A DNA stretch of 29,137 nt from a virus. Positions within the stretch are counted from its first letter, which is position 1. The number at the start of each line of letters is the position of its first letter. This document shows positions 6,393 through 16,365 of the stretch, piece by piece. The notes under the pieces were generated by a model that worked only from the letters and a program-made list of their open reading frames with translations, had not been told where the DNA came from and searched no databases. The DNA lies in the IMG/VR virus record IMGVR_UViG_3300017757_000091, positions 1-29,137 of that record, one strand, 5' to 3'. The position numbers and the translations under genes are program-made.

Positions 6393-6803
6393 ATGGCGAG
6401 ATTAGTACCAAAAATATATCCTTTAGATACAGATGAAAACACACCTATTGGTATTAGTTTTCCATTAACTGTTGGTACACAAAAGCAAAATTATCTTACA
6501 ACAGCTCAGGTACACGATAATTTACGTAATCTAATATTAACAATGAAGGGTGAGCGACCAATGCAACCTACATTTGGTAGTGATTTATATTATTTATTAT
6601 TTGAACCACTAGAAGAAGAGCAAATGAAGGAAGCAGCTACCTTAGCTATCAGGAGTGCTGTGCAAGAATGGATGCCAGCTGTAAATATAGATAATGTTAT
6701 AGTTGAGAGTGATATTGATGGGCAGAGAGTGACTATAATTATAAATTATTCTGTTGATGGTTGGGATGCAGAAAACGTACTTAATTTAACTGTAAGGGTG
6801 TAA
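6393..6803 (+). CDS. 25: Baseplate wedge protein gp25
   Basis: A 136-residue protein, close to T4 gp25 (132). It shows the family pattern: IGISFPLT near the start, a long helix-containing middle, the GERPMQPTFGSDLYYLLFEP signature at about 49-69, and a C-terminal beta region with VNIDNVIVESDIDG. gp25 is the conserved wedge subunit that contacts gp6 and helps start sheath assembly in contractile systems. It is followed after one base by gp6, the same partner expected in the wedge. Confidence 0.95.
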   Translation: MARLVPKIYPLDTDENTPIGISFPLTVGTQKQNYLTTAQVHDNLRNLILTMKGERPMQPTFGSDLYYLLFEPLEEEQMKEAATLAIRSAVQEWMPAVNIDNVIVESDIDGQRVTIIINYSVDGWDAENVLNLTVRV

Positions 6804-6804
6804 A

Positions 6805-8691
6805 ATGGCAACATATAATAGTAATGGTAAAAAAGATGTAAGGTATACTTCAAGAGATTTTGTAAGTTTAAAACAAAACCTTATTGAACATGCAAAAAAT
6901 TATTTTCCACAAACAGTAAAAGATTTTTCAGCTGCATCACCATCTACAATGTTTATTGAAATGGCTGCTTATGTAGGTGATGTACTTTCATACTACACAG
7001 ATTATGCTATGAAAGAAACAATGCTGCACGAAGCACAAGAAAAGAAAAATGTGTATGCACTTGCCCAAGCTTTTGGGTATAAACCTAGACTTACAACACC
7101 AGCTACAACGAAACTTAACATTTACATGCTTGTACCAAGTACAGGTACAGGTGCAGATGTAAAACCTGACTTAATGTATGCACCTGTAGTAGAACAGGGC
7201 ATGGTAGTGAGTTCAACTGATGGTATAAAATTTAGAACAATTGCACCGGTAGATTTTGCTGTATCAAGTTCAAGCGATCCTGTAGAAATAACAGAATATC
7301 AAACAAATGGTTCAACTGGATTACCTGAATACTATTTATTCAAAAAAACTGTTTCAGCACAGAGTGGTGAAGCAAGACAGCAAACAATAAATGTAGGTGC
7401 TGCACAAGAATATTTAAAGTTAACAATTAATGATAATAAAGTGCAATCAATTGAATCGGTTGTAGATTCTGATGGGATGGACTGGACAGAAGTACAATAT
7501 TTAGCTCAAGAAACGGTATTCGATGAAAGTGTAAATAGTGTATCAAATGATCCATATATGAGTAGTGACACCAATAGTGTACCTTATATATTAAAATTAA
7601 AAAAGGTAGATAGAAGATTTGTAACAAAGGTATCTCCAAAAGATAGGATGGAATTACAATTCGGTAGCGGTATAAGCTCAACTACTAGTGATGAAGAAAT
7701 TATCCCTAATCCAAACAATATAGGTAGTAATTTATCTAATGATGTAACAACACTCGATAGCTCTTTTGACCCTGCTAACTTTTTATATACTGATACATAT
7801 GGTATCGCACCATCCAATACTACTCTAACTATAACTTATATTCACGGATACGGATTAAAAGCAAATGTATCAGCTGATAGTTTATCAACAATTGATTCAA
7901 AAAATATTACTTTCAATCCTCTTGGTAATTTAATTTCAGGTACTAGACAAACAGTAATAGATTCAATGTATGTAGAAAATCCAGAATCAGCTGTTGGTGG
8001 AGCAACTGTAGAAAGTTTAGAGTCGGTTAGACAAAATGCTTTAGGTAATAACTATGCGCAGAATAGAATGGTAACTAGAGAAGATTATATTATACGAACA
8101 TTAAGTATACCATCAAAGTTTGGATCTATAGCTAAAGCTTATGTAGCATCTGATGAACAAATGCATCCAGATGAAATATCTGTAAATAATCCACTTGCTG
8201 TCAATTTATATGTCTTAAGTTACAATGCACAGGGAAAGCTAGCTACATTACCAACAGCTGCAAAAGAAAATTTAAGAACATATTTATCACAATATAGATT
8301 AATGACAGATGCAATTAATATTAAAGATGGGTATATAGTTAATTTAGGTATTGAATTTGAAATAACAGTAACACCAGGATATAATTCTAACGAGGTATTA
8401 TTAAAATGTATTAATTCGTTAAAAACTAAATATAACACTAACAATCTATCTTTTTCTTCTGCGATAAAATTTAAAGATATTTATTTATGCCTTGCAGACA
8501 ACAAAGGTGTACAATCAGTAGTAAATGTAGTAGTAGATAATAAATTTGGTTCACTTGATGGTTATAGTGATCATAGATACAACTTACAAGAAGCAACATT
8601 TAAAGATGTAATATATCCGTCATTAGATCCTTCTTGTTTTGAAATTAAAAATCCAGATACAGATATTAAAGGTAAGGTAGTAAGCTATTAG
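6805..8691 (+). CDS. 6: Baseplate wedge protein gp6 (J-like)
   Basis: A 628-residue protein, close to T4 gp6 (660). The N terminus has the diagnostic YTSRDFVSLKQNLIEHAKNY and a DFSAASPSTMFIEMAAYVGD stretch, followed by a helix typical of gp6/J-like wedge proteins. The middle contains the conserved region VGGATVESLESVRQNA and RMVTREDYIIR (about 390-425). In T4, gp6 dimers form the inner ring of the baseplate and bind gp25 and gp53. It starts one base after the gp25 stop and ends eight bases before the next gene. Assignment is firm. Confidence 0.95.
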   Translation: MATYNSNGKKDVRYTSRDFVSLKQNLIEHAKNYFPQTVKDFSAASPSTMFIEMAAYVGDVLSYYTDYAMKETMLHEAQEKKNVYALAQAFGYKPRLTTPATTKLNIYMLVPSTGTGADVKPDLMYAPVVEQGMVVSSTDGIKFRTIAPVDFAVSSSSDPVEITEYQTNGSTGLPEYYLFKKTVSAQSGEARQQTINVGAAQEYLKLTINDNKVQSIESVVDSDGMDWTEVQYLAQETVFDESVNSVSNDPYMSSDTNSVPYILKLKKVDRRFVTKVSPKDRMELQFGSGISSTTSDEEIIPNPNNIGSNLSNDVTTLDSSFDPANFLYTDTYGIAPSNTTLTITYIHGYGLKANVSADSLSTIDSKNITFNPLGNLISGTRQTVIDSMYVENPESAVGGATVESLESVRQNALGNNYAQNRMVTREDYIIRTLSIPSKFGSIAKAYVASDEQMHPDEISVNNPLAVNLYVLSYNAQGKLATLPTAAKENLRTYLSQYRLMTDAINIKDGYIVNLGIEFEITVTPGYNSNEVLLKCINSLKTKYNTNNLSFSSAIKFKDIYLCLADNKGVQSVVNVVVDNKFGSLDGYSDHRYNLQEATFKDVIYPSLDPSCFEIKNPDTDIKGKVVSY

Positions 8692-8699
8692 GGATAATT

Positions 8700-9785
8700 A
8701 TGATAAAGACAATATTTCCAACTAAAACCGCAACACTGTATCAAGCTACAGCAAGTCTTAATACAGGTCAGGATGAGATAATGGATATTATAAAAATAGT
8801 ATCCGGCTCTGGTGGTGATCTAATGTTATCAAGACCTGTAATACAGTTCGATACTGCAGCAATATCCGCATCTTTATCTGCACAAGGTATACATACAGGA
8901 AGTGATTCAGGTAGTTTAAAATATTTCTTGAAAGCGTTTATTTCAAAAGAAGAAGATGTAGCTGCAGAATATAAATTAGTTGTACACCCGTTGCGTCAAA
9001 GCTGGACTGCTGGTACAGGAAGGTTAGAAAACTTACCACAAACTACCGATGGTTGTAGCTGGGCTTATAGAACCGGGCTTGCTGCTAATGAAACATGGAG
9101 TGCACAAGGTGGTTTTTTTGGAACGACTGCTGTAGTCTCTCATGTTCAATCTTTTTCTAATGTAACAAGTGATATAGAATTAGATATTACAGGTTTAGTT
9201 GAAAATTGGCATGATGGCACATTAGCTAACTACGGTATAATAGTTAAGAGGAGTGGTTCTGAAGAAACAAATATAAATGAATTTGGTAAGTTAAGTTTTT
9301 ATTCTAAACATACCAACACTATATATCCTCCTAGATTAGAAGTTCGCTATGATGATTCATCTCATGCGTTCACAACAATAACAGGTTCAGAAGTAACTAT
9401 AAATGATGATATAAAGATACAACCGAGAATACGACCTGAATATGTAAGAGGTACAGCAGAACGAATATTTGTCGATACTGTTAAACAGTTTAGTGTTAGA
9501 ACCCAAGCAAATGGAGTAGGTCAATATAGTAGAGCTTATTTACCTCAATCATCTTCTTTTGCTATTATAGACAATGCTACTGGTGAAAAAATTATTAATC
9601 ATGATGCAACATATACATACATCGGAAGAACTGATAACACTTTAAATTATTTTGATCTAGACACAACCTGTCTATTTCCTGAAAGATATTATGAAGTTCA
9701 ATTTAAAGTAAATTATTATAGTGGCACTAACGTAATAGCAACTCGATTATATAACTGTGAAAAATATTTTAAAGTAGTGAGATAA
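8700..9785 (+). CDS. Baseplate-block beta-sandwich structural protein
   Basis: A 361-residue protein with no membrane segment. Residues about 5-225 resemble a DNRLRE-type beta-sandwich: an N-terminal TATLYQATAS strand, WTAGTGRLENLP, a Trp-rich centre, WHDGTLANYGIIVKRSG around 170-190, and SFYSKHTNTIYPPRLEVRY near 200-220. Such sandwiches often bind carbohydrate or make protein contacts. The C-terminal 130 residues look like another beta domain. It sits between gp6 and two large structural genes with short spacers, so it is probably a wedge or peripheral baseplate component. No T4 counterpart can be named with confidence. Confidence 0.72.
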   Translation: MIKTIFPTKTATLYQATASLNTGQDEIMDIIKIVSGSGGDLMLSRPVIQFDTAAISASLSAQGIHTGSDSGSLKYFLKAFISKEEDVAAEYKLVVHPLRQSWTAGTGRLENLPQTTDGCSWAYRTGLAANETWSAQGGFFGTTAVVSHVQSFSNVTSDIELDITGLVENWHDGTLANYGIIVKRSGSEETNINEFGKLSFYSKHTNTIYPPRLEVRYDDSSHAFTTITGSEVTINDDIKIQPRIRPEYVRGTAERIFVDTVKQFSVRTQANGVGQYSRAYLPQSSSFAIIDNATGEKIINHDATYTYIGRTDNTLNYFDLDTTCLFPERYYEVQFKVNYYSGTNVIATRLYNCEKYFKVVR

Positions 9786-9788
9786 TAG

Positions 9789-11375
9789 ATGGCTGGAAAC
9801 TTATACGGTTCAAGTAATTTTGCAGGACAATCTCAAAACAATAGAGAAGTAACTGCGGGTGGTCCACCAGCTTCTAATAATACCGGGTTACCTGGGGGGC
9901 TTGCTGGGATTGCAGATCAAGAAAGAGATCAATTGGCTCTAGGGACACAAACTCCAATGCCATTTGTTTTAGGTTTCGGTATTGATTTATCTAATGGTAA
10001 TTATATAGTAGATCAAAATAAACTTAATATAGTCGAGCACTATATAAAAAATAAAACATATGATAGAGGAGATATTAAAGAATTACAGGATGATACAATT
10101 TTTGAATTACTACCTGTACCTTCTGTAATGCCAATGAATCCACCTGTGAGTGGTAAATTATATGTTGCTAATTGGTCACGAGTTTTAGACTTTGGTGGCG
10201 TTACTGATAGTGATAAAGATCCTAGTATAGAAAGTACTACTGAATGGAGTACAGAACAATGGGCAACACGACACAAATGGCCACGTGATTTTACTTTAGA
10301 CCCCACATATCTATTTTTCACTGGTGACCCACCTATATTTTATACTACAAACACAGTTAGTCACTATGATGAAAATAATAATCCTGTAATGGTTAACAGC
10401 TCTGATATAACTTGGAAACTAGATGGTAAAGAAGTACATAAAGGTTGGTATTTAGAATTAGGTGCTTTATCTGAAACGGTTGAAATTATAGGTGGACAAA
10501 CAGTAATGATTCCACGTATCATACGTTGTGAAATAGCGAATAAGGCGGGTATAATTGCTGAAGAAATAAAATATGCATGTGTTGATTCTGATTCTTCATC
10601 TGCTCTAGCTGGTGTTAACGAAGTAGATAATTTTACAGCAAACTTTGAAGGTAGATTTGTAATAGCACCAGAAGCTAAATCTGTAACATTTGAACCTGAT
10701 TTAAGATACGGTCCTAGAGAAATGTTTGGAAGATTTAAGTGGAGAGAATTAGGTGAAGGTGAATCACCTGTACGTAAATTTAAAAATCGTAAATGTAAAG
10801 TAGAGGTTGATGGTATAACAGTTTTTAATGATGAACCAATCAAGCTAGATGGAAAACGCTCAGGATTTGGTGAATTTATAAATGATATTTTAGCACCTGT
10901 TGCTGCTGTAGGTGGCTCATTAGCTGGATTAGCTATCGGGTTAATATTTACAGGGTTAACAGGTGGACTAGGTTACGGATTATTTGCACTAACAAGTGGT
11001 GCAATACTTGCTAATGCCGGAAAGTTTGCAGATATATTTAGAGATGATGGAACAGTGTTAGATGATAGTAGACCACTAGGTGAAAGAGGTGTTACAGATT
11101 GGACAGAAGGCAGATCCTCTGCATTATTATATACAACAGAAGATGATGATGAGTGGAATCAAATGATAGCATTTGTTAAAAAACCTGGACCGTTTACGAT
11201 TGATGTTAAGTATTCGTTTACTTACCGTAAAGGTTTTCTAAACATGGGTAAAAAATATAGAAGAACATATAAATTTAGTAAATTTTATTCTGGTGAGTTT
11301 TTTAACTTGGATGTACCTTTACAAGGAATAGATATAGGTGTAATACAAATACCTTATTCAGATGAAAGGGTTTAA
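9789..11375 (+). CDS. Structural protein with internal hydrophobic Gly/Ala segment
   Basis: A 528-residue protein of unknown family in the baseplate block. The first 50 residues are Gly/Asn/Ser-rich and flexible. Most of the rest is beta-like and acidic, with Trp-rich sections at about 125-175. At about residues 367-413 lies a long uncharged Gly/Ala/Leu/Ile-rich stretch (APVAAVGGSLAGLAIGL and onward) long enough to cross a membrane twice. The following 110 residues return to soluble beta character. No signal peptide is present. Spacing to both neighbours is under ten bases. A virion protein is the best guess, and the hydrophobic segment suggests membrane contact during DNA injection, but this is inference. 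Confidence 0.72.
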   Translation: MAGNLYGSSNFAGQSQNNREVTAGGPPASNNTGLPGGLAGIADQERDQLALGTQTPMPFVLGFGIDLSNGNYIVDQNKLNIVEHYIKNKTYDRGDIKELQDDTIFELLPVPSVMPMNPPVSGKLYVANWSRVLDFGGVTDSDKDPSIESTTEWSTEQWATRHKWPRDFTLDPTYLFFTGDPPIFYTTNTVSHYDENNNPVMVNSSDITWKLDGKEVHKGWYLELGALSETVEIIGGQTVMIPRIIRCEIANKAGIIAEEIKYACVDSDSSSALAGVNEVDNFTANFEGRFVIAPEAKSVTFEPDLRYGPREMFGRFKWRELGEGESPVRKFKNRKCKVEVDGITVFNDEPIKLDGKRSGFGEFINDILAPVAAVGGSLAGLAIGLIFTGLTGGLGYGLFALTSGAILANAGKFADIFRDDGTVLDDSRPLGERGVTDWTEGRSSALLYTTEDDDEWNQMIAFVKKPGPFTIDVKYSFTYRKGFLNMGKKYRRTYKFSKFYSGEFFNLDVPLQGIDIGVIQIPYSDERV

Positions 11376-11383
11376 AGATAATT

Positions 11384-14300
11384 ATGATTTTAGATATATA
11401 TAACCAACCAGAATTTGAAGTACCTAGAATCCCACGGGATACCAGTGTTACAGAATATAACGCACCTATACTAATAAATACAAACCATCCTTGTGATCGT
11501 ATTTTCATACAACTACTACCAGCAGATGGTGGAATAGTTTTAGCATCAACTGAAATTACAGTTAACAATACAGAATTTGTAACGTTTGATAATGGTAAAT
11601 TACGTATAGATGCACTAGGTGTTATAACTACATTTTTTGGTAGAACAACTGGTACATATATACTTGATATAGCTGGTTACAGGCACGGTATTTATACACT
11701 AGAACTCGAAAGTTTTAATGGCGAAGGTGATGGTGAAGCTTCAACTATTGTTGATTTTACATCTATAGAAAATATGTCTGTAGAAAACATTAACCTGAGT
11801 TCGGTAATTGTAACAGAGATATCACCATCACGTCAAGAAATACGTGTTAAAGCTAGTCCTGGTACTGACATTTCATTTGAACAATTCCAGCTGAATAATA
11901 AACCTGGTGTAATGCCAAATGAACGTTATTGGAAGTATGCTAGCCCTAACTTACACGATCCATCTGGTCAAACTGTTTATTATTCTGAAACATATGAACA
12001 AAGTGATTATAATTTTAATAATGATCATATATTTACCTCAGAAGCAGAATATTTTGCACATAGAGAAGCTAGAGGTTATCCTGAAGATTATACTGGATTA
12101 CAAGTTCGCAATGTACAGCATGAGCAAGTTGGTACTTATACAAGACCTGTTTCAACTACAAGATTATGGCCTTGTATATTAAGCTTTACCAATACAAGTA
12201 GACCTGATGAGCGAAATTTATTTGCTACTATGAATTGGATTAGTCATGTAGTTGAGAGTAAAAATAATCTTAATGAAACAGTATATACTGACACAATAAT
12301 ATTTAGAACGCCGCAGGAAATACCAAATATTGTTCAAGTAGGTGCAAAGCTTCAAATATTGCAAGAAGTATTTCAAGCATATCAAGTGCCGCTTGATATA
12401 GATATACAAGATGAGGTAATAGTTGAGTATGGTGAATTAAGGGGACCAAATTTAAAAGTTGATGTTAACGAACGCTCTGGTCATGATACTATATTAAAAT
12501 CGTTTAACGATTTAGTAGGTACAAATTCAAGAGTACGAAATAGAATTATTAATACTGTAATTAGTGGATCTGATGCTATAGAGCAAAATTATGATTTTAG
12601 ATCATATAGCAATTTTTGTCACTTTAGTTCTGCTGAAGAACGTGTTCGTAACTTTAAATATAAAATAACACAAATTGAAAATTTTGTTTCTAAATCAAAT
12701 GCTGTAAGTACTAATTTAGTAGGATTATCTGAAGCAGCTGCAGCGTCATCATCTGTATTTGTACAAAATAAACAACACTATGATAGTAAAGCTGAAAATA
12801 TTAAAGTTAGTTTTGATCAATATGAAAAATACCTGTATTATACATCTCATTCATATGAAGTAATAGATAATATTATATATCAACCTGCTACATGGCCAAA
12901 ATCAACATCAGAAAAGGTGGGTGGTGAATATAACCTATTTTCTGTTACCTCTTCTGAAGCCATATCATGGTTTAATACACAGATTACTAGTGCATCTTTA
13001 TATGATCAGGAGAATACATCTATACTACGTAACGTAATACCTACACACATAAAAGCAGATACTGAAAACGATCAATATCAACTATTTTTCGATATGGTTG
13101 GTCAACACTTCGATACACTATTTTATGATATACAAGCACTAGAAAATACACATGAAAGAAATGAAGATATAGATGTAGGTATTTCTAAAGAATTAATTTA
13201 CGATTTAGCTAAATCATTTGGTTGGACTTTACAGAGTGGATTTGACACCTCAGAACTATGGAGTACGCTTTTAGGTACAGATTCAGAAGGTGTTTATCAA
13301 GCAAGTGGTTCAAGTGAAACATTAACGTATGTTAAAAAAGAATCAAAATCACATAAAGATATAGAATATCAAACATGGAAACGTATTGTTAATAATTTAC
13401 CATTCTTACTAAAAACAAAAGGTACATCGAGAGGGTTACGCGCTCTTATAGCTACATACGGTATACCTGATACTATATTACGAATACAAGAATATGGTGG
13501 ACCCACACCTAATAGTTCTGCTAACATGAGAGCGTTAACTAAATTTAATTATGCAGTAGACTTTTCAGGTTCAGCTCACGTACAAACTGCACATAATGCT
13601 ATCGATTATGATGGTCCAACAACCACATTAAGTACACCAGGTGCAGCTAATCGTTTCCTGAGTATGTATGAATTTAGAATCGATACCGCGGTAACAGAAA
13701 GTATGCACCTTGTAAGTTCAGATGAAGAAGCACCAGGAGGTGAAAGGTGGTTAGTATACCTTGAACATTCATCTTCATATGCTGGATGGGATTCACCATC
13801 TGCTATAGCTGCAGGTTCAGCTTCAGCTTATGCAACATACGGTAGAGTATCTGCATATTTATCAGGTTCTGCAGCTAACCCAGCTATGTCTTGTTCAACT
13901 GATTACGCACCATTTTATGATAATGATTGGTGGAATATATCGTTTGGATTTAGTGAAATACCGATAGGTGGAAATTTTGAGATTAGATATGCTAAAGCAG
14001 CTGAACATTCAAATGGAAGAATAACACATTCAGGCTCTGCAGCAACAGCAACAGTAACATCTACTAATAGTGGTATGTGGAGAAATACACAAAAATTTAG
14101 ATGGGGTGGTTCCGGCTCGTCAGGTCAAGCTGGTTCTGATTTTTCGAGCTTAAAACCATACTCAGGATCTATGCAAGAAATAAGAGGTTGGGCTGAATAT
14201 CTATCAGATGATACATTCTATCAACATGCATTAGCACCTACTTCTATTGTTGGAAATACAATAGAAAGCGCTTATAATGATTTATTTATCAGAATACCTC

Positions 14301-15661
14301 TTGGAACAGATTTATTACAATATAATGTAGTAATACCGGGAATTACATATACATTTGGTAGTATGAATATATCAGGTTCAATACCTAATACGAATAATAG
14401 TGCAGATAATTATGTTTTAAATCTTAATTCTTCGTATCATCCAAAGTTTATTGGGTGGAACAAAATACCATTTTCACCTAAAACAGAAACTTATTATGTT
14501 GAGGTTCCAAATACAGCAGGCCCGAGACCCACATCAAATAAAATACGTATAGAAGATAATAAACTACGTAACAATCAACTTGCAAGAGAAGCATCTTTTG
14601 AAGAATCATCATTTGATTCAAATCCTTTAGATAGTGATGAAATTAGTATAACTTTATCACCAGCAGATCAAATTGATACAGATATATCAATGCAGTTCGG
14701 TGGGTTTAGTTTAGATGATTATATAGGTGATCCAAGAGATAAATTTAACAGTGAATACACTTCGTTGAGAAACACTAAAAATCTTTACTTTAAAAAATTT
14801 AGTAGATCATATAATGTGTGGGAATTTATTAAATTATTAAACACTATGAATAAAGGATTATTCAAACAAATGGAAGCAATGGTACCAGCTAGAGCAGATG
14901 CTGTTGTTGGTATTGAAATAAGACCTAATTTATTAGAGCGAGTAAAATTAGCTGGCCATACATCGATGTCTCAAGAGATACAATTTTTTACTGCTAGTAT
15001 AAGTAACTATACATCTTCATTTAATGGTGATGCTCAATCAAGTCAACAATTTGACGGAAGTTATTATACTAACTTTAATGCACCAATTAATATTGGTGTT
15101 AGATCGTCACAGCAAAATGCTACTAGTAGTATAACATATATGGATAGATTCCTTGAAGGGAGTGAATATGAAGGTGTATCTTTTGCTGAAGCTACACTAT
15201 CTGCAGCACAAGTATATGTTTCAAGTTCCAAATTATTATCTGGTGGTGATGATTATAAATATGTACCAACATTTAATATCTTCTTTAGGCCAGGTGCTTT
15301 TACAGCTCCTGTTAGTCAATCTGTAACAGGATCAGCTGCAAAAGTTATTAGTAATATTTATCCAAAATCAATAGATGTAAATCAGCAATATTTTTCTAGC
15401 CATGCACAGCGAAGGCTAGTAATAGATGGTTGTAAAATGACATCACCCGATTTTAATGCACCAAGTCAGAACACAATAGATGGTGGTCCTGTAGCTGAGT
15501 TCCAATTAGTTAATCCAAATATAATAGTAGTTGACCCTGCTCCAGGATTAAATAGACCTGATGCAATTGATTCATTTGGTAATGCAGTAAGTCCTATAGG
15601 GTCAGGACCTAATAATACAGCTGGTCCAGCAAGTCCAGCACAAACAATTATAGTAAGATAA
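11384..15661 (+). CDS. Giant gp7-like baseplate wedge protein with lectin-like domain
   Basis: A 1425-residue protein, the largest in the window; T4 gp7 is 1032. The N-terminal 150 residues are beta-rich. At about 565-610 is a helical region with QHFDTLFYDIQALENTH and LIYDLAKSFGWTL, and at about 666-706 NNLPFLLKTKGTSRGLRALI followed by a YGIP motif. This arrangement (helical array, then a Lys-Gly-Thr segment) resembles P2 gpI-type tail proteins, the class equivalent to gp7 in contractile baseplates. Residues about 719-950 look like an inserted concanavalin/LamG-like sandwich ending GSMQEIRGWAEYLSDDTFY. The C terminus is beta-rich with a Pro/Gly/Asn-rich tail. Position after gp25, gp6 and two structural genes fits gp7. 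Wedge role is inferred; structural nature is strong. Confidence 0.75.
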   Translation: MILDIYNQPEFEVPRIPRDTSVTEYNAPILINTNHPCDRIFIQLLPADGGIVLASTEITVNNTEFVTFDNGKLRIDALGVITTFFGRTTGTYILDIAGYRHGIYTLELESFNGEGDGEASTIVDFTSIENMSVENINLSSVIVTEISPSRQEIRVKASPGTDISFEQFQLNNKPGVMPNERYWKYASPNLHDPSGQTVYYSETYEQSDYNFNNDHIFTSEAEYFAHREARGYPEDYTGLQVRNVQHEQVGTYTRPVSTTRLWPCILSFTNTSRPDERNLFATMNWISHVVESKNNLNETVYTDTIIFRTPQEIPNIVQVGAKLQILQEVFQAYQVPLDIDIQDEVIVEYGELRGPNLKVDVNERSGHDTILKSFNDLVGTNSRVRNRIINTVISGSDAIEQNYDFRSYSNFCHFSSAEERVRNFKYKITQIENFVSKSNAVSTNLVGLSEAAAASSSVFVQNKQHYDSKAENIKVSFDQYEKYLYYTSHSYEVIDNIIYQPATWPKSTSEKVGGEYNLFSVTSSEAISWFNTQITSASLYDQENTSILRNVIPTHIKADTENDQYQLFFDMVGQHFDTLFYDIQALENTHERNEDIDVGISKELIYDLAKSFGWTLQSGFDTSELWSTLLGTDSEGVYQASGSSETLTYVKKESKSHKDIEYQTWKRIVNNLPFLLKTKGTSRGLRALIATYGIPDTILRIQEYGGPTPNSSANMRALTKFNYAVDFSGSAHVQTAHNAIDYDGPTTTLSTPGAANRFLSMYEFRIDTAVTESMHLVSSDEEAPGGERWLVYLEHSSSYAGWDSPSAIAAGSASAYATYGRVSAYLSGSAANPAMSCSTDYAPFYDNDWWNISFGFSEIPIGGNFEIRYAKAAEHSNGRITHSGSAATATVTSTNSGMWRNTQKFRWGGSGSSGQAGSDFSSLKPYSGSMQEIRGWAEYLSDDTFYQHALAPTSIVGNTIESAYNDLFIRIPLGTDLLQYNVVIPGITYTFGSMNISGSIPNTNNSADNYVLNLNSSYHPKFIGWNKIPFSPKTETYYVEVPNTAGPRPTSNKIRIEDNKLRNNQLAREASFEESSFDSNPLDSDEISITLSPADQIDTDISMQFGGFSLDDYIGDPRDKFNSEYTSLRNTKNLYFKKFSRSYNVWEFIKLLNTMNKGLFKQMEAMVPARADAVVGIEIRPNLLERVKLAGHTSMSQEIQFFTASISNYTSSFNGDAQSSQQFDGSYYTNFNAPINIGVRSSQQNATSSITYMDRFLEGSEYEGVSFAEATLSAAQVYVSSSKLLSGGDDYKYVPTFNIFFRPGAFTAPVSQSVTGSAAKVISNIYPKSIDVNQQYFSSHAQRRLVIDGCKMTSPDFNAPSQNTIDGGPVAEFQLVNPNIIVVDPAPGLNRPDAIDSFGNAVSPIGSGPNNTAGPASPAQTIIVR

Positions 15662-15680
15662 GGGTAATATTAATTACGCT

Positions 15681-15690
15681 TATATTTATA
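15681..15690 (+). promoter_or_regulatory. Candidate late promoter motif TATATTTATA
   Basis: An exact copy of the recurring motif, preceded by CT as at 1516, lies 23 bases before the ATG at 15714 and followed by AGGAGAG. It begins a new set of structural genes. Confidence 0.5.
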
Positions 15691-15713
15691 TTATATAGAA
15701 TAGGAGAGTTAAA

Positions 15714-16346
15714 ATGGGATATTTAGATAATGCATCTGTAACAGTAGATGCTGTACTTACAAAGTTAGGTAGAGAGAGATTAGCTGCCGGTCAACTAAAC
15801 ATTACGAAGTTTGGTTTAGGTGATGATGAAATAGATTATGGTATGTATGATACCTCACATAATTTAGGTACTGCTTATTATGGTCAAGCTATTGAAGGCT
15901 TACCTATACTTGAAGCTTTTACAAATGATACACAAACATTAAAGCATAGGTTGGTAACATTACCTAAGAATACACAAATACTGCCTGTTGTTTCAGTCGT
16001 ACAAACAGCTGTTACTTTAACAACGCCAGGTCAATCTACAACAATAATTCCTGATACGGCTAATGTCACAGGAGCAAATGCATCGGGATATTCATTTACT
16101 TTATCTAATTCAGATATTGCAACAATGGTGGGTAATGAAAATGCTAATCAAAGTTCAGCTGAAGGTGGTAGAGGTCCAACAGGGTATCAGATAGCAACAA
16201 CTGTAAGTGCTCAATCTGTTACTTTAACAGCTTACTCATTAGTACAAACAACAACAGCCACATTAACTATAACAGGAATTGATACAGGTGGGTCGGTAAC
16301 AATACCAATAACAGTTAATCAAGATCCATCGTTGATACAAGGTTAA
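15714..16346 (+). CDS. Conserved structural protein with Ig-like C-terminal part
   Basis: A 210-residue protein opening with GYLDNASVTVDAVLTKLGRE, a pattern I recall as frequent in structural proteins of marine T4-like phages, then ITKFGLGDDEIDYGMYD and a conserved RLVTLPKNTQILPVVSV at about 83-99. Residues about 100-210 are Thr/Ser/Val-rich alternating strands, like an Ig- or cadherin-type fold. It has a good AGGAGAG ribosome site and a promoter-like motif just upstream. Early beta-turns and absence of catalytic residues fit a virion protein. Its position in the particle is unknown. Confidence 0.75.
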   Translation: MGYLDNASVTVDAVLTKLGRERLAAGQLNITKFGLGDDEIDYGMYDTSHNLGTAYYGQAIEGLPILEAFTNDTQTLKHRLVTLPKNTQILPVVSVVQTAVTLTTPGQSTTIIPDTANVTGANASGYSFTLSNSDIATMVGNENANQSSAEGGRGPTGYQIATTVSAQSVTLTAYSLVQTTTATLTITGIDTGGSVTIPITVNQDPSLIQG

Positions 16347-16365
16347 GAGAGCAGGAGAATAATAT

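Noticed and set aside
7427-7817. Minus-strand open frames within gp6
   Set aside because: They are shadows of a well-supported conserved gene, with low-complexity hydrophobic translations and no upstream signals.
10364-10843. 159-residue minus-strand open frame
   Set aside because: Long for a shadow but it overlaps fully with the 528-residue structural gene, whose codons and spacing fit the operon; no promoter or ribosome site on the minus strand.
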